A stretch of DNA of 64,000 bases from Tupaia tana (Eukaryota; Chordata; Mammalia; Scandentia; Tupaiidae): the NCBI GenBank assembly GCA_026018925.1, contig JAKSZU010000002.1, forward strand, positions 91,167,475 through 91,231,474. The letters are read 5' to 3'. A program made the translations under genes and the position numbers. Positions 35,402 to 46,787 of this stretch are shown in pieces. Below the pieces are notes generated by a model. That model saw nothing but the letters and a program-made list of their open reading frames with translations. It was not told where the DNA came from and did no database searches. Position 1 is the first letter of the stretch. Each line of letters starts with the position of its first letter.

Positions 35402-35626
35402 ATTTTTTTTAAGTTTATTTATTTCTTCTATGGGTAAGAGAAACAAAGAAAAAGCAACCCCGACAGGGTCTTGATGCTGCAATCCACTGCCAGCCTTAGC
35501 CAGCCCCAGATGCAGGCACAGATGTGCCCAATGACTCAGGGAGGTATGTGGACATGAACCTAGAACCTGTGCATGTGGGTCAGCCTCAAAGAGCATCACA
35601 TTACCCCTGCACCACCAGTGGTCCAG
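35402..35626 (-). mobile_element. Diverged tRNA-type SINE, second family
   Basis: 'tttatttatttcttctatgg', 'cagggtcttgatgctgcaat', 'ggacatgaacctagaacc', head ending 'ccaccagtggtcc'. Confidence 0.7.
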
Positions 35627-35976
35627 TCCCCAAATCAATGATAAATCGCATTAAAAAAAGCTTTTTTTAAATGTGTTATATCATGTAATTAAAGTGTAAA
35701 ATGAGATACAGTAGTCCAAAAGTTCCACAGTGGTGTATTTAGGCTGCTTTTCCATAATACGTTGTTTTTACACCAGATTATATTGTTGTTTTGACTTAAC
35801 AAAAATAGCATATTTCTTTTTTTTCTGATTTTTTTTCTTTTTTCTATTTTCTCTGTGAGTTAGCTGAAGTCATTATTTTAAAAATTTCTGGAATCACCGA
35901 GAATCATGTTTTTAAGGGTAAGCTAAAGGAAAAGCAAGTTTAACTACTAAGGATGTTATAAAGATCGCATAATCTC

Positions 35977-36243
35977 AGGACCAGCAGATGATGTAATGGC
36001 TGTGTTACTGGACTCTCATGTAGTCGACTGCAGTTCGAGTCCCAGATCCAGCGGCTTAAAACTCACACCAGGCGCATGTGTGTGCGTGCCCAAAATCCCG
36101 AGAGGAAAATGGAGGAGAAGAGATTGCTGTGTGGCCATCCTCCCTGGGGGGTGATTTCTCACTTTCTGTGTCTCTTTCTTTCTCTGTCTTTCCAGTGAAC
36201 ACATGTGTCCCATAGCAAGAAAATCTCTCCAAGGAAAAAAAAA
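35977..36243 (+). mobile_element. tRNA-derived SINE, long form
   Basis: Flanks 'agatcgcataatct' and 'agatggcataatct' form the target duplication. Palindrome 'CCTGGGGGG' in the body. Confidence 0.93.
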
Positions 36244-36309
36244 TAGATGGCATAATCTTAAGAGTTGAGTAGTAGGTAAAATACTTTGCAACTCTGATTT
36301 CAATCTTAG

Positions 36310-36475
36310 GAAAGGGTCTGTGAGGCAAGTACGATTGGCCCCATCACACAGATGAGGAAATCGAGCCTCTGACAAGTGGACATTTGCAAGACTCTACAAC
36401 TAGCAAGTGGCACAACCAAGACTCGGAACTGAGGTCTGTCAGATACTAACCGTGGTGCTTTTCTTTCTCTGCCTT
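36310..36475 (-). mobile_element. MIR relic
   Basis: 'ccatcacacagatgaggaaa', 'caactagcaagtggca' and 'gactcggaactgagg' are the reversed MIR core in order. Confidence 0.8.
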
Positions 36476-36624
36476 CCATAAGAGGTGAAAAAGTTTACAT
36501 GGTAAATACATTAGATCAAAAGTTTGGGAATCAAATAAATTTTTCATCACCTTTTTTAGAGTTTCAGATTACAGAGCTGTTCTTGACATTAGTTCATTCA
36601 GGGAAGCAGGCACATCCAGTCAGT

Positions 36625-36790
36625 TTCACAGACTGACATACGTGCCTCAGCCGTGTGTTACACAGATGGGGAAACTGAGGCTGGAATGCCACGATGTAGC
36701 TCAGGACACCAACGAGCCAGTCAGAGCTGAGACCAGGACCCAGATCTCCTTTTCCTTGTGCCAGGACCTTCGTGTGTGGACTCTCGAGGG
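36625..36790 (-). mobile_element. MIR relic
   Basis: 'ttacacagatggggaaactg', 'gctcaggacaccaacgagcc' and 'aggacccagatctcc' are in reversed MIR order. Confidence 0.7.
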
Positions 36791-36928
36791 GTCTACTACT
36801 CAAGCATCCACACGTCCTGCCTTCTGAAGCTGTAGGCTACGTGGACAAAGCTCATTTATGTTGTAGAAACGGAACTGTATAAAACACCAGCATTTCTTTT
36901 TTCAATTCAGCAATTTTTAGACAAGGTG

Positions 36929-37180
36929 TGTGTCTCTCTCTCTTTTAATGTGCCGTAGGGCGTGTGCACCTGCCAGAGAGACCAGAGAGAGAAAAATAAG
37001 AAAGCACTCCTGGGGGAGAGCTATGCCTCAGTCCCTTTTCCTCCATTCTCTTTTCAGGATTTTGGGCTTGCACGCACACGAGCTAGGATGTTTTTCAAGT
37101 CATCGGGTCTGGGGCTTGAATTGCTCACTTGCCTATATGGGATTCAACCATTTTAACCATCATGCCACCAGCTGGCCCCA
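36929..37180 (-). mobile_element. tRNA-derived SINE, old long form
   Basis: Target duplication ACAAGGTG at 36921-36928 and 37181-37188. Head ends 'gccaccagctggcccc'. Confidence 0.9.
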
Positions 37181-37188
37181 ACAAGGTG

Positions 37189-38164
37189 CTTTTTGTAAAA
37201 CCATAAATATGAGTAGGCTTTAATTCACCTTTTCATAAAATCAACTCCACCTAAGATTTCAATCCATCTACCTTTTCCTAAAACTGGAAATCCAGTAGAG
37301 GAGGGGGTTGTCTGTCTCCACATCCACAGAGAAATAAGCAGGCGGCCCACTCTATGTCTCAGACAGACCTGAGAGGCCTACAGGGACCTGGCAATGGAGA
37401 GTGAGTAGGAAGCCAGGCCGTGAAAAGCCACTCCAGGAGGAGGCGGCAGAGAAGGTCCAGGATCCCACTGCAGTGTCTAATCTCTACAGCAAGCCTCCCT
37501 GTGGAGAGGCCGGTCCTGACTCTCGGGGGAGCCCCTTCGAGGCAGGTGGAAGGTTACTGCAGCATGACAAGTGGCACTTGGCTCAGCTCAGAAGGCCTTC
37601 TTCAGGCTCCACTGGGGGAATGGAGAACCTGGCCCCCACAAGGGATGTCAGAGCAGGTCTAACTCGAGTCTGAGACTGGTCCACAGCACCACAGTCGCCC
37701 TCCTAGAGACACTGCACTTCCGGCCAGCGAGGAAGAGAGTGTGTAAGGCTGGGCACCATGGCCTGTGTCCTAGGGACTCCACCCACAGATATGGCTAGGG
37801 TGAATGGAAGGCCATGATGAAGTCTCCTTCCATTTCCTGAGTGATGCCCAAGCGCAGGCAGGCTGGAGTGTGCTAAATCTTCCTTCCAAGGAACGGCTCC
37901 AGAAGGCCAGCCTGGTACAGGGACCTGGTAAGGAAGTGACAGCAGGGGTGGGGGTAGGGTGGGGACCCCAGGTGAGGGAGATGGATGAGCCAGACATGGG
38001 ATTCCCAATGGCATAATATTGAAGAGTGACCATCTTTTAGAATCACCAGGGTTTCTCCTTTAAAATGCAGACCCCGGGCCTTATCCCAGACAAACTATTG
38101 TGCCAGGAGTTCTTGAAGATCAGGGAACTCACATGTTTTAGCAGACACTCTGATTGTTATTCCA
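37189..38164. other. GC-richer intron stretch, nothing recognised
   Basis: Open frames of 75-103 codons on both strands overlap each other and reflect GC content. Confidence 0.5.
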
Positions 38165-38570
38165 GTTGTGTTGTCAATAAAAGCTCTTGAAGGTTTTTGA
38201 ACAGGGGAGTGGCATGGATAAATTTGCATTTCAGAGAAGTTACTGGGCCATTTACATAGTGGAGACACTCGAGGCAAGGGGGCAGAGGGTGACACTAGGA
38301 GTGAAGAGGGGCTGGACGCCTGGAGTTAGGAAGGGGAGGAGAGGGCAGGTTAGTAGACCAGACCGTGGAGGGCGGTAAGTTACAGGACTGGCAACTTAGT
38401 GGACGCAGGGAGGGACATGAGAGAGAACTCAGGAATGGCCCACAGGAGCTGGCTGTAGTGACAGGGGTTTCCTCTGAACCCTCAGGCCCTTCAGCACTCA
38501 AAGATGAGTGCGGTCATCACAGTCCATCCCACAGAAAGGCTGTTGGATTAGGTCAGTAAAAGATGATTTT
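38165..38570 (+). repeat. Ancient interspersed repeat fragment
   Basis: 'aggtttttgaacaggggag', 'tggcatggataaattt' and 'gaagttactgggccat' match the middle of the repeat type seen at 9890-11905. Confidence 0.4.
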
Positions 38571-38799
38571 GCTTCAGAAACACTGGGAAGAGATGAACCC
38601 ACAAAGAAAACCTAGGGGGAGCAAATTTATGCTTTAAAATAGAACCATTCGGAATATATTTCAATAAGCATGGTCTTTTTAAAATATAGGTCTGGCAATT
38701 AAAAGGCTTCTCTCAGTTTTAGGATGTCCACTTAGCCTATTTCATTTCCTTAATGATATGAGAATCTGACCAGAGTAGGGTCTTATAAAACTCAAGCTT

Positions 38800-38998
38800 G
38801 GGGCCAACCTACTGGTTAAAGAAGCTGGATCCCACATGACCAACCATGGTTGGAATCCCAGTCCCGGCAGCTCGTAAAACACAAGAGGCCTATGTGTGTG
38901 CATGCCCCAAATCCTGACAGAGTAAAGAAAAGGAGGAGAAAGGATTGTGGCATAACCACATTCCACTGGGGATGGGGAAGGGTGCTTTCTGTGTGAGA

Positions 38999-39037
<39 letters not shown>

Positions 39038-39086
39038 GTGTGTGTATCTAGTAAGCATATGTGCCCTATGGTGATTACAAAAAAAA
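38800..39086 (+). mobile_element. tRNA-derived SINE, old long form with (GT)n
   Basis: 'ggggccaacctactggttaa' head, 'aggattgtggcataaccaca' body. The usual CT stretch is replaced by (GT)n at about 39001-39036. Confidence 0.87.
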
Positions 39087-39097
39087 AGACTCAATCT

Positions 39098-39290
39098 CTG
39101 GCCAGCTGAGGTGCCAGAGCAGTCATACAATGCCCAAGATGCCAAGTCCACATGAGAAGGTCCCGGGTTCGCCTCCTGAGCTCTCCCTGTGAGCACCCGT
39201 ACACATGTGCTCAGGATTCTGCCCGCATACGCTGCAGACAGATGACCACATGAAAATCCCGTTGGCAAACTTTAAACAAACAAAAAAAAA
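39098..39290 (+). mobile_element. tRNA-type SINE, third family
   Basis: 'ctggccagctgaggtgccag' head, a clear B box 'cccgggttcgcctcc', a body unlike the main family, 'aaactttaaacaaac' end with A-run. It directly follows the tail of the copy at 38800. Confidence 0.65.
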
Positions 39291-39297
39291 AGTAAAA

Positions 39298-40087
39298 AGA
39301 TTCTATCTTAAAAGAGGGCTAAGAGAGGGTATTGCAGAGGTGCACATGATCTGCACCAAGATCCAGAATCCAGAGGGTCAGATCATAGATCCAGTGCTGG
39401 CAAGCAGGTGACAATCTTAGAGAAAGGTTTAGAATAAATACCAACATTTTTAAAACAACCTTACCTTAGAAGTACTGCATGCATAGTCATTTAAAAATAC
39501 ATACGTGCTGTGAGAATGCCTGTATAAAAGATGATCGTGAAACAGCACAGGACAGTACTAGAAGCCTCGCACCAAAGACACTGGGGAAGACAGTGTTCCT
39601 GGGGCGGAACGGCACCTGTCCTGTCCCATTTGGTTTCCCGAAAAACTAAAATGCCACTCGCTGAAGGCCTCAGTCCATCCAGAATGGACCATGGTGTGGC
39701 CAGGAGCCGTGTCCTGCTGGCCCTGGTCCTCCGCTGGGGCGACACAGCTCTCCTCCCCCAGTCCACTTCAATGTACCACCTCCTAGAGCTTTTCCAGGCT
39801 CAGCTGTGGTGAGCGCCATTCATCAAGCCCAGATGGAACTCTGAAATCCCCCGGGATGTGTCTAAGAAGAGTCATTAACTGCACTTTTAAATAGGATTTA
39901 TGCCTTTCCATAAAGTGACCTTGGGAGGTCACTTGTGTGTTGGCGCCTCCTCCGTCCTCCCCCCACCAGCCAGCCACATCCCCTGCCCACTCCTGAGAGC
40001 CTTGGCTGGCTCAGGGGACAGATGTTGGCGGGATCAGCAAGCAGAAGAGGCGTCTGCCTGCTTTCTCACTTCATGGCCTGCCTCTCA

Positions 40088-40123
<36 letters not shown>

Positions 40124-40935
40124 GAGAGGTTTTTGCTATAGGGCGCGTGCGCTCGCCAGACAGAGACAGAGAAATCACCCCCCAGAGGGGATGGTCACGC
40201 TGCAATCCCTTCTCCTCCATTCTCCTCTCGGGATCTCGGGCACGCAAGCACACGCGCCCGGCGTGAGTTTAAGCCACCGGGTCCGGGACGCGAACTGCGG
40301 TCGACTACGTGGGAGTCCAGCGACAAAGCCATTACGCTAACTGCTGGTTCCCTCTCAGCCCTTTCTTCTGCCATTCAGCAGTTACTGCACTCCGGCCCTC
40401 TCCAGGCCCTAGGGTGCCGTGGGCAGTCCTACGCACCAAGCCAGAAGTGCTCGGGAACTGGGAAAATGAGCTCAGGAGATGAGACGATGAAGGAGAGTCT
40501 CTCAGGGGTAGAGGGGTACAGGGAGGGTCTCTGGGGGGCTGGCCGTGTGTGTGACAGATCTTTGGATGTCCCCGCCTTGTCTCCTTTGCTTTACTCCGCC
40601 CTTTGGTGAGAATTCTCGACCTCAGCAGACAGCTCTGCCCTGGCCACAGCTGCCCTATGCCCCCGTCTCATCCAGCTCCGGGCTTCCCCAGCAAATGGCT
40701 GTTGCAGGGCGGACACCATATTGCTCCCTGGGTCTCTGGACCTGAGGCTTAAAACTCCCACGGGAGGCCAGCTGCCAGAGGACACCCTCAGCAGGTCAGC
40801 ACATCGTCTTGGCAACATCCTCCTGGCAAAGCCCAATCATCCTCCCCAAGCTCCAGTTGGTTTTATGTGTAAACCTCTTTATGGTTTTCTCATGATCAAA
40901 ATCAAATTCATACTTTATAGTAAAAGCTAATATTT
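39298..40935. other. Intron sequence with one young SINE
   Basis: Outside the SINE at 40095-40350 nothing is recognised. 40380-40740 is GC-rich but has few CpGs. Confidence 0.5.
40095..40350 (-). mobile_element. tRNA-derived SINE, young long form
   Basis: Near-consensus with T~28. Exact target duplication CCTCTCAGCCCTTT at 40081-40094 and 40351-40364. Probably among the youngest here. Confidence 0.97.
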
Positions 40936-41175
40936 GGGGCTAGAAGATGGCGTAGTGGTTAAGGTGCTGGATTCCCACGTGGCTGGGACCCAGTGGTTTA
41001 GAAATCACACCAGGTGTGAGCACGTGCCCAGAGGAGAGTCAAGGAGAAGGGATTGTGCTGTGGCCATCTCCCATGGGGTTGGGGGGGGGGGGGAACAGGG
41101 TAATGTCTTACTTTCTCTCTATCTCTGTCTCTCTTTGGTGAGCATATGTGCTCTATAGCAAAAACCTCAAAAAGA
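40936..41175 (+). mobile_element. tRNA-derived SINE, long form with B-box region deletion
   Basis: Head 'ggggctagaagatggcgtag'; the segment carrying the B box is shortened ('cacgtggctgggacccag'). G12 run at 41082-41094. Flanks 'aaagctaatattt'/'aaagcttacattt'. Confidence 0.9.
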
Positions 41176-41209
41176 AAGCTTACATTTCAAAAATGAAGTA
41201 AAAGTTCTT

Positions 41210-41475
41210 GGACCAGCAGTTAGCGTAATGGCTATGTCGCTGGACTCCCATGTAATTGACCGCGGTTCGAGTCCCCGACCTGGTGGCTTAAAACTCACAC
41301 TCAGCGTGTGTGCGTGCATGCTCAAGATCCCGAGAGGAGAATGGAGGAGAAGGGGTTGCAGCATGGCCATCCCCCCTGGGGGGTGATTTCTCGCTTTCTG
41401 TCTCTCTGTCTCTCTCTCTCTCTCTGTTTGGCAAGTGCAAGTGCCCTATAGCAAAAACCTCTCAAAAAAAAAAAA
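41210..41475 (+). mobile_element. tRNA-derived SINE, young long form
   Basis: Target duplication AAATGAAGTAAAAGTT at 41192-41207 and 41476-41491, exact. Confidence 0.96.
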
Positions 41476-41549
41476 AAATGAAGTAAAAGTTTTATGTAGT
41501 CTGTCTTCTATTACAACTACCACTAGAAATGATCACTTTTTTAAAGTGG

Positions 41550-41804
41550 ATTTTTTTTTCTTTTAGAGAGAGAGATTTTTGATATAGGGTGTGTGCACTC
41601 GCCAGAAAGACAGAAAACAAGAAATCACCCCTTGGGGGGGAGGGGGATAGCCATGCCACAATCCCTTCTCTTCTATTCTCCTCTCGGGATTTTGGGCACC
41701 ATGCACATGCACCTAGCATGAGTTTTAAGCCGCCAGGTCCAGGACTCGAACCAGTCAACTACATCGGAGTCCAGCAATGTAACCATTACAGCATCTGCTG
41801 GTCC
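41550..41804 (-). mobile_element. tRNA-derived SINE, long form
   Basis: 'gatatagggtgtgtgcactc' to 'gcatctgctggtcccc'. Flanks 'gatcacttttttaaag' and 'taccacttttaag' are a likely duplication. Confidence 0.92.
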
Positions 41805-42037
41805 CCAAATTACCACTTTTAAGTGTAGTGTATCCTTCCAAATATTAATTTTTCTGTTATCCTGCACGTTCATGTTGTCCTATAACCTCATTATTTTTGA
41901 TTAGAACATTTATCAAGGACACTTTTAGGACTACCTATAGACCCTCCTGTTTTCTAGGTCCCAGTATTTTGTTGCATGGATGTACTGAAACTTCTCTTTA
42001 GATCAATCCATTAATGAATATTTCAGTTCTGCCATAT

Positions 42038-42273
42038 TTTTTTTTCTTTTTTTATTTTTTTCCCTATAGGGTACGTACATTTGCCAGAGAGACAGGAAAC
42101 CCCCCTGGGGGGTGGCCACACCACAATCCCTTCTCCTCTCAGGATTTTTTGGGCACACACACACACACACACGTGCCCAGTGTGAGTTTTAAGCCACTGG
42201 ATTCGGGACTCACACTGTGGTTGACTACATGGGAGTCCAGTGATGTAACTGCTACACCAACTGCTGGTCCCAG
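42038..42273 (-). mobile_element. tRNA-derived SINE, long form
   Basis: Target duplication GTTCTGCCATAT at 42026-42037 and 42274-42285. Head ends 'aactgctggtccc'. Confidence 0.95.
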
Positions 42274-42330
42274 GTTCTGCCATATATATATATATTTTTT
42301 TAAAGAATTAATCATTTAATCTCATTCAGT

Positions 42331-42364
42331 TTGTTATTATTATTGTTTTAACTTGACCAGAAAG

Positions 42365-42403
<39 letters not shown>

Positions 42404-42488
42404 AAAGCAAGAAAGCAAGCCACCAGGTCCAGGACTCAAACTATGGTCGGCCATGTGGGAGCCCAACACCCTAACTACCACGCCACCC
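42331..42488 (-). mobile_element. tRNA-derived SINE, short form
   Basis: 'ttaacttgaccagaaagagg', (GA)16, 'gcaagaaagcaagccaccag', B box reversed 'ggactcaaact', head end 'ccaccacgccacc'-like. Confidence 0.88.
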
Positions 42489-42628
42489 GCCATATTTTGT
42501 TGCAATAAATCTTGCAGCAATGTGTATTTCTAAACACACATCTTTATGTCAGATTCTTCTTAGAACGGTATTTTGGGTGTAGTGTCATGAATTTTAAGCA
42601 GGTTTTCATACAGAATGAGGGGCTCTTT

Positions 42629-42894
42629 TCTTGAGAGAGAGAGAGATTTTTGCTTTAGGGAGCATGTGCTCACTGTAGAGACAGGGAGACAGAAAGTGAG
42701 AAATTACCCCCCCCCCCCCCCTCTCCAGGGAGATGGCCACACCACAATTCGTTCTCCTCCATTCTCCTCTTGGGATTTTGGGCACGCACACACATCTGCC
42801 TGGTGTGAGATTCAGACTGCTGGATCTGGGACTCAGACTGTGGCTGGCCATGGGGGAGTCCAGCACCTGAACCACTACGCCATCTGCCGGCTCC
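42629..42894 (-). mobile_element. tRNA-derived SINE, long form, C-run in palindrome
   Basis: Starts with (GA)n then 'tttttgctttagggagcatg'. The palindrome is replaced by about 14 Cs. Flanks 'atgaggggctctt' and 'gtgagaggctctt' mark the duplication. Confidence 0.92.
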
Positions 42895-43431
42895 CAGAGT
42901 GAGAGGCTCTTAACACCCTTCCCATAACCAGCGGCTGGGCGGACTGCTGTGTCCACCCCACTTCCTTCTAACATATCCCTCCAGGGAACCAGGCACCTCT
43001 GCTTCCCACAGTGTACTCGGGTGTCTAAGAACATGTGAGGGTGTGTGTTGCCAATTCTGTTTACTGCAGTTGAATTTGTTATTATAATCATGAACTATAT
43101 TTACTTGGTGTATAGAAACTGAAGAAATATGAGCGGGTAAAGAAGGGACTGTTGAAAGGAAAAAAGTTCTATTTTTCATATTCCCAACTTAAACTAAAAA
43201 AAATAAAATTAGTAGCTAAACACCCACCCCAATTATATGATATACAGTGGCTTGTACCATGTCATAAATCTGGGAGTTGGGAGTTACATCCGCCCTTAAT
43301 CAACTTTGCCAATATTGTCTCTGGAAAAATGTCCCGTAGCCATTGGGTGTGTTATCAGTTGGGTTATCTTTTCTCCTTAGAAATACCTAAGGACCAGGCA
43401 TGTCATCTGCCTGGATAAAAGTGGATTTGAG

Positions 43432-43635
43432 GGGCCAGCAGTTGGCATGGTGATTAAGGACACTGGACTCCCACATAGCCACCACTGTTCGAGTCCCAGA
43501 CCTGGCGGCTTGCTTTCTCACTTTCCCTCTCTCTCTCACACACTTTGTTCCTCTCTGGTCAAATTAAAATAAATCAACAAATAGATACATAAATAAATAA
43601 ATAAAGTTAAAATTTAAAAAATAATTATTTAAACA
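43432..43635 (+). mobile_element. tRNA-derived SINE, short form
   Basis: Head, 'ggcggcttgctttctcactt', 'ctctctggtcaaattaaaat', (AAAT)n. Flanks AAAAGTGGATTTGAG and AAAAGTGATTTGAG (one base difference). Confidence 0.94.
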
Positions 43636-43649
43636 AAAAGTGATTTGAG

Positions 43650-44218
43650 TCCTTTTGCTCTCTCCCACCAAGCCATCCCAAGCCCTTGTAATGCTAAAGA
43701 GACAACTCGTTCAACCTCAGGTAGAGAAATTAAAAAAACCCTGGAAATTAAAAACGGTTACCTTTAAAAGCAAGAGAATGTCTGTATGCAAACATTCTGT
43801 CACTTTCTAACCTCATATAACATTCAGAATCATTTTACAGTGCTTCTAAAATGTACAAGCCCTTTCATAGGTGCGTGGTCGTTGTTAGCTGTACAGGTGT
43901 GCAGGGAGACTCATTTCTGCAGGGCGGGCCACACAGGTGTCTGCCTCATGCATACTGAATTCGCCCAATAACCGTTTACGAAGTGCCAGCTCTACATGAT
44001 AGAGCCAGTTCTGTGAAGCGGCTGGACATATCCGTGCTTGTCCAGTGGAATGGCATGTTGGCAGGCAAAAAGAGAGTTTTCTCATGAAAGCTATGAATTC
44101 TCCGCATTTGCTCAGGGCTTGCCTGCATAACGGAAGTAGTCCTTTCACTGAGCCTGTGTGTCATTTGCTAAAGCACTGAGAGACTACAGACATCTCACTG
44201 CTGTGTTTTCTCTTCTAG
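43650..44218. other. Intron 5' flank of the first UST exon
   Basis: No repeat recognised. Ends with the pyrimidine tract and TAG acceptor. Confidence 0.6.
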
Positions 44219-44316
44219 GATATCAATGAGTGTATTCTTGAAAACTATCCCGAGTGTTCCAACCCCAGGTTATTTTACATCATTCCGTATTTTTGTGGAC
44301 AGCATCCCCGATGCAG
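44219..44316 (+). CDS. UST: UST internal coding exon (98 nt, phase 0 to phase 2)
   Basis: Uronyl 2-O-sulfotransferase is a Golgi type II membrane enzyme that moves sulfate from PAPS to the 2-O position of iduronic/glucuronic acid in dermatan and chondroitin sulfate. This exon follows a good acceptor (pyrimidine tract, then TCTTCTAG) and ends at CAG|GTAAAG. It encodes 32 codons plus two bases, beginning DINECILENYPECSNP and continuing through an IIPYFCGQHPRC segment that I recognise as UST. Cysteines fall at exon residues 5, 13, 26 and 32. These spacings (8, 13, 6) equal those of the two disulfide pairs of the related heparan sulfate 2-O-sulfotransferase (HS2ST1), so C5-C13 and C26-C32 are the likely pairs (inference). 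There is no frameshift or stop. It is probably exon 6 of 8, by memory of the human gene. The preceding exon is not in the window. Confidence 0.95.
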
Positions 44317-45519
44317 GTAAAGACTGAAACGGGCTCGCGGCCTGCTAACATGCACCTCCAGGGCAGAAATGCCGTCTGACTGGCACTCCCTGGGAATCTT
44401 CTGTGTCCCTGGTCTCAAAGCCTTCAGGAACTTAGTTCATATTTACTATTAATCTTTCAAGCTACTACTTGAGACTCCAAATGTCCTAACAAATAATACA
44501 GTTTAAAAATCGGGTCTGATAGAGACCGTGTCATAAAGCTGTGTAACTAGAATGACAGCCAAACTCTTTCTTATACCTGAAACATAGCTGTCACTCCTAC
44601 TCAGCCCACAAGATCGCGAGGACCAGGGGCAGGCAGCCAGCCTGCTCCTCTGTAGGGAATGGGCTTACCCAACATCTGTCCCTGCCCGTGTGGCCTGTCT
44701 CATCGGGGCTGAAACTAGAAATGGACAGCCGGTATTCAATAGTGCTCTCCCGTGAAACACACTTAGGAGGAAGAGAGGAAAGCACTGTGTAGTGATTGCC
44801 TTTCTTGAATGCATGACCTTCGTTAGAAAATGACTCAGGCGGTCAGAGCCATCAGGATGGGATCTGCCCACGTCTGGCAGCATCCCTGGGGGTTTGTTGG
44901 GCAGCCCCACCTAATCCCTGTTGGTGGGGAGGTGGTACAGGATTTGTACCTGCTTCTCCAGGTGATTCGAGTATAGCCACAGTTGGAATCCATTGTAGTA
45001 GACACATATCTTAGCCTAGACAAGAAATGCTAACAACAATGGATCCCTCTCTTAGCTCGATGGAAAATAAACTTTGTGACAAAAAGCAATATTTTTCCCC
45101 AGAACAAAATACTGATGAGAGGTCACCGTGCTCCTGAAAAGGTCAGCAGGGAGCAGCCGTTTCTCAGCCCCAGCCCATGCATGGCACCTCTTCTTCACGC
45201 TGTGCTGTCTGCTTACTTGGTAGGGTGTCGGAGTTGGTGCGTTCTGTTCACTTTCCCACAACACCAGAGTTTGCTTATGGCCCAAGTTCTGGGGCTGTAC
45301 CTGTTAGTTTGCTGCTTTGTCTGGACTTCCTAAGTTCAGACTCCACCACACCCCACCCCACGCCTTGCTTCGGTAATAAATACTTCCTGGCTCACATTCA
45401 GTGCTTCAAAGCGGAGAAAACTTGGAGCCAGATGATTCCCATTTTGATCACAATGAAGGTGATTTTCCCAAAAGACATGATTCTAATTCCCTAAGGTATT
45501 TCTTAAATTGTATATTTCC

Positions 45520-46069
45520 TGGGGCCAGCAAATGGCATAGTAGTTATATTGCTGGACTCCCACATGGCCAATGGTGGTTTGAATCTTGGACCCGGTGGCT
45601 TGAAATTCACACTGGGCATGTGTGAACGCATGCCCAACATCCTGGGAGGAGAATGAAAGAGAGGGGATTGGCCATCCCCGCTGTGGGGGGTGATATCTCA
45701 CTTTCCCTCTCATAGTTTCTTTCTGTCTCTCTCTCTCTCTGGTGAGTGCACATGCCCTAAGCAAAAACCTCCTTTTTTTTTTTTTTTTTGGAGAGGTTTT
45801 CACTATAGGGCGCATGTGCTCGCCAGACAGACAGAGAGAGACATAGAGACAGAAAGCGAGAAATCACCCCCCAGGGGGGATGGTCACGCCGCAATCCCTT
45901 CTCCTCCATTCTCCTCTCGGGATCTTGGGCACGCACACACACGCGCCCGGCGTGAGTTTTAAGCCACCAGGCCCAGGACGCGAACCGCGGTCGACTACGT
46001 GGGAGTCCAGCGACATAGCCATTACGCTAACTGCTGGTTCCCAAACCTCCTTTAAAAAAAAGAAAAAAA
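45520..46069 (+). mobile_element. tRNA-derived SINE, long form, host of a nested copy
   Basis: Its own sequence is 45520-45764 plus 46053-46069. Target duplication ATTGTATATTTCC / ATCGTATATTTCC at 45507-45519 and 46070-46082. A second SINE sits in its 3' end. Confidence 0.95.
45776..46042 (-). mobile_element. tRNA-derived SINE, young copy nested in another SINE
   Basis: Near-consensus minus copy. Target duplication AAACCTCCTTT at 45765-45775 and 46043-46053, made from the 3' end of the host SINE. Confidence 0.97.
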
Positions 46070-46124
46070 ATCGTATATTTCCCAGTGTTGAAGGGATTAC
46101 TCATGGTGCTTTATCTTGGTACAC

Positions 46125-46285
46125 ACACAGTGATTTCAAAATGTGTCCTTGTTCACCCTTCACACCAACTCTTTGAGCTAGTAAAGGGTTTTGATTACCA
46201 GTTTTCAAAAGAGAACTCTGGCTTGCCCAAATTTCCCCAAGGAGTAAATGACAGCTAGTCCCGGAGTCCAAGTCTTGGAATTTTC
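46125..46285 (-). mobile_element. MIR relic
   Basis: 'cacaccaactctttgagcta', 'cttgcccaaatttccccaag' and 'ggagtccaagtcttgg' fit a diverged minus-strand MIR. It lies in the intron between the UST exons. Confidence 0.6.
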
Positions 46286-46529
46286 TCTCCAAAAATTTGG
46301 AGATCTAACCTCCAAATAAGTTGAGGCTATTTTCCTTCTGCAATTAAAAAGAAAGAAAAAGAAAAAAAAAATCTCTTTAAGCTTTTTAAAACAATAAGAT
46401 GAATAGCAGTCATGACCGGACACCTATTTTGATTTCTACTGAAGTACTAGGTCAGAAAGTTTGCTTTTTTCAAAACTTCCGAATTCATTTAAATGATTGG
46501 ATTTGGGCTTCTACTAAAAAAAGCCATTC

Positions 46530-46787
46530 TAGAGCCAGCAGCTGATATAGTGGTTAGGGCACTGAACTCCCACATGGCCGACCACAGTTCGAGTCCCAGT
46601 CCTAGCAGCTTGAAACATACCAGGCACGTGTGCATATGTGCCCAAAATCCCGAGAGGAGAATGGAGGAGAAGGGATTGCGGCGTGGCCATCCCTGATTGC
46701 TCACTTTCTCTCTGTGTGTCTTTCTCTGTCTCTCAAGTGAGCACACATACCCTATACCAAAAATATCTATAAAAAAAAAAAAAAAAA
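46530..46787 (+). mobile_element. tRNA-derived SINE, long form
   Basis: 'gagccagcagctgatatagt' to 'accctataccaaaaatatct', A21. Flanks 'aaaaaaagccattcta' and 'aaaaaaagccatttta'. It lies 340 bp before the second UST exon. Confidence 0.94.

Larger units (their letters stand above)
41820..42620. repeat. Old L1-type 3' relic split by SINEs
   Basis: 'cctataacctcattatttttg' through 'ccattaatgaatatttcag', resuming after two minus SINEs with 'cttgcagcaatgtgtatttc' and 'ttcttcttagaacggtattt'. Similar in type to 33176-33905. Confidence 0.35.
1..44218 (+). other. UST: UST upstream intron (partial)
   Basis: Everything before the first recognised exon reads as intron. It has no other segment resembling sulfotransferase coding sequence, for instance the exon that should end just before DINEC. 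It contains the repeats itemised separately. Small exons cannot be excluded by eye. Confidence 0.8.

Noticed and set aside
40380-40760. Possible CpG island
   Set aside because: GC-rich, but CpG pairs are sparse and no first exon or promoter context is seen.
40936-41175. tRNA gene candidates (A/B box motifs)
   Set aside because: The heads do not fold into a full tRNA with anticodon and end pairing, and each runs into a SINE body and tail.
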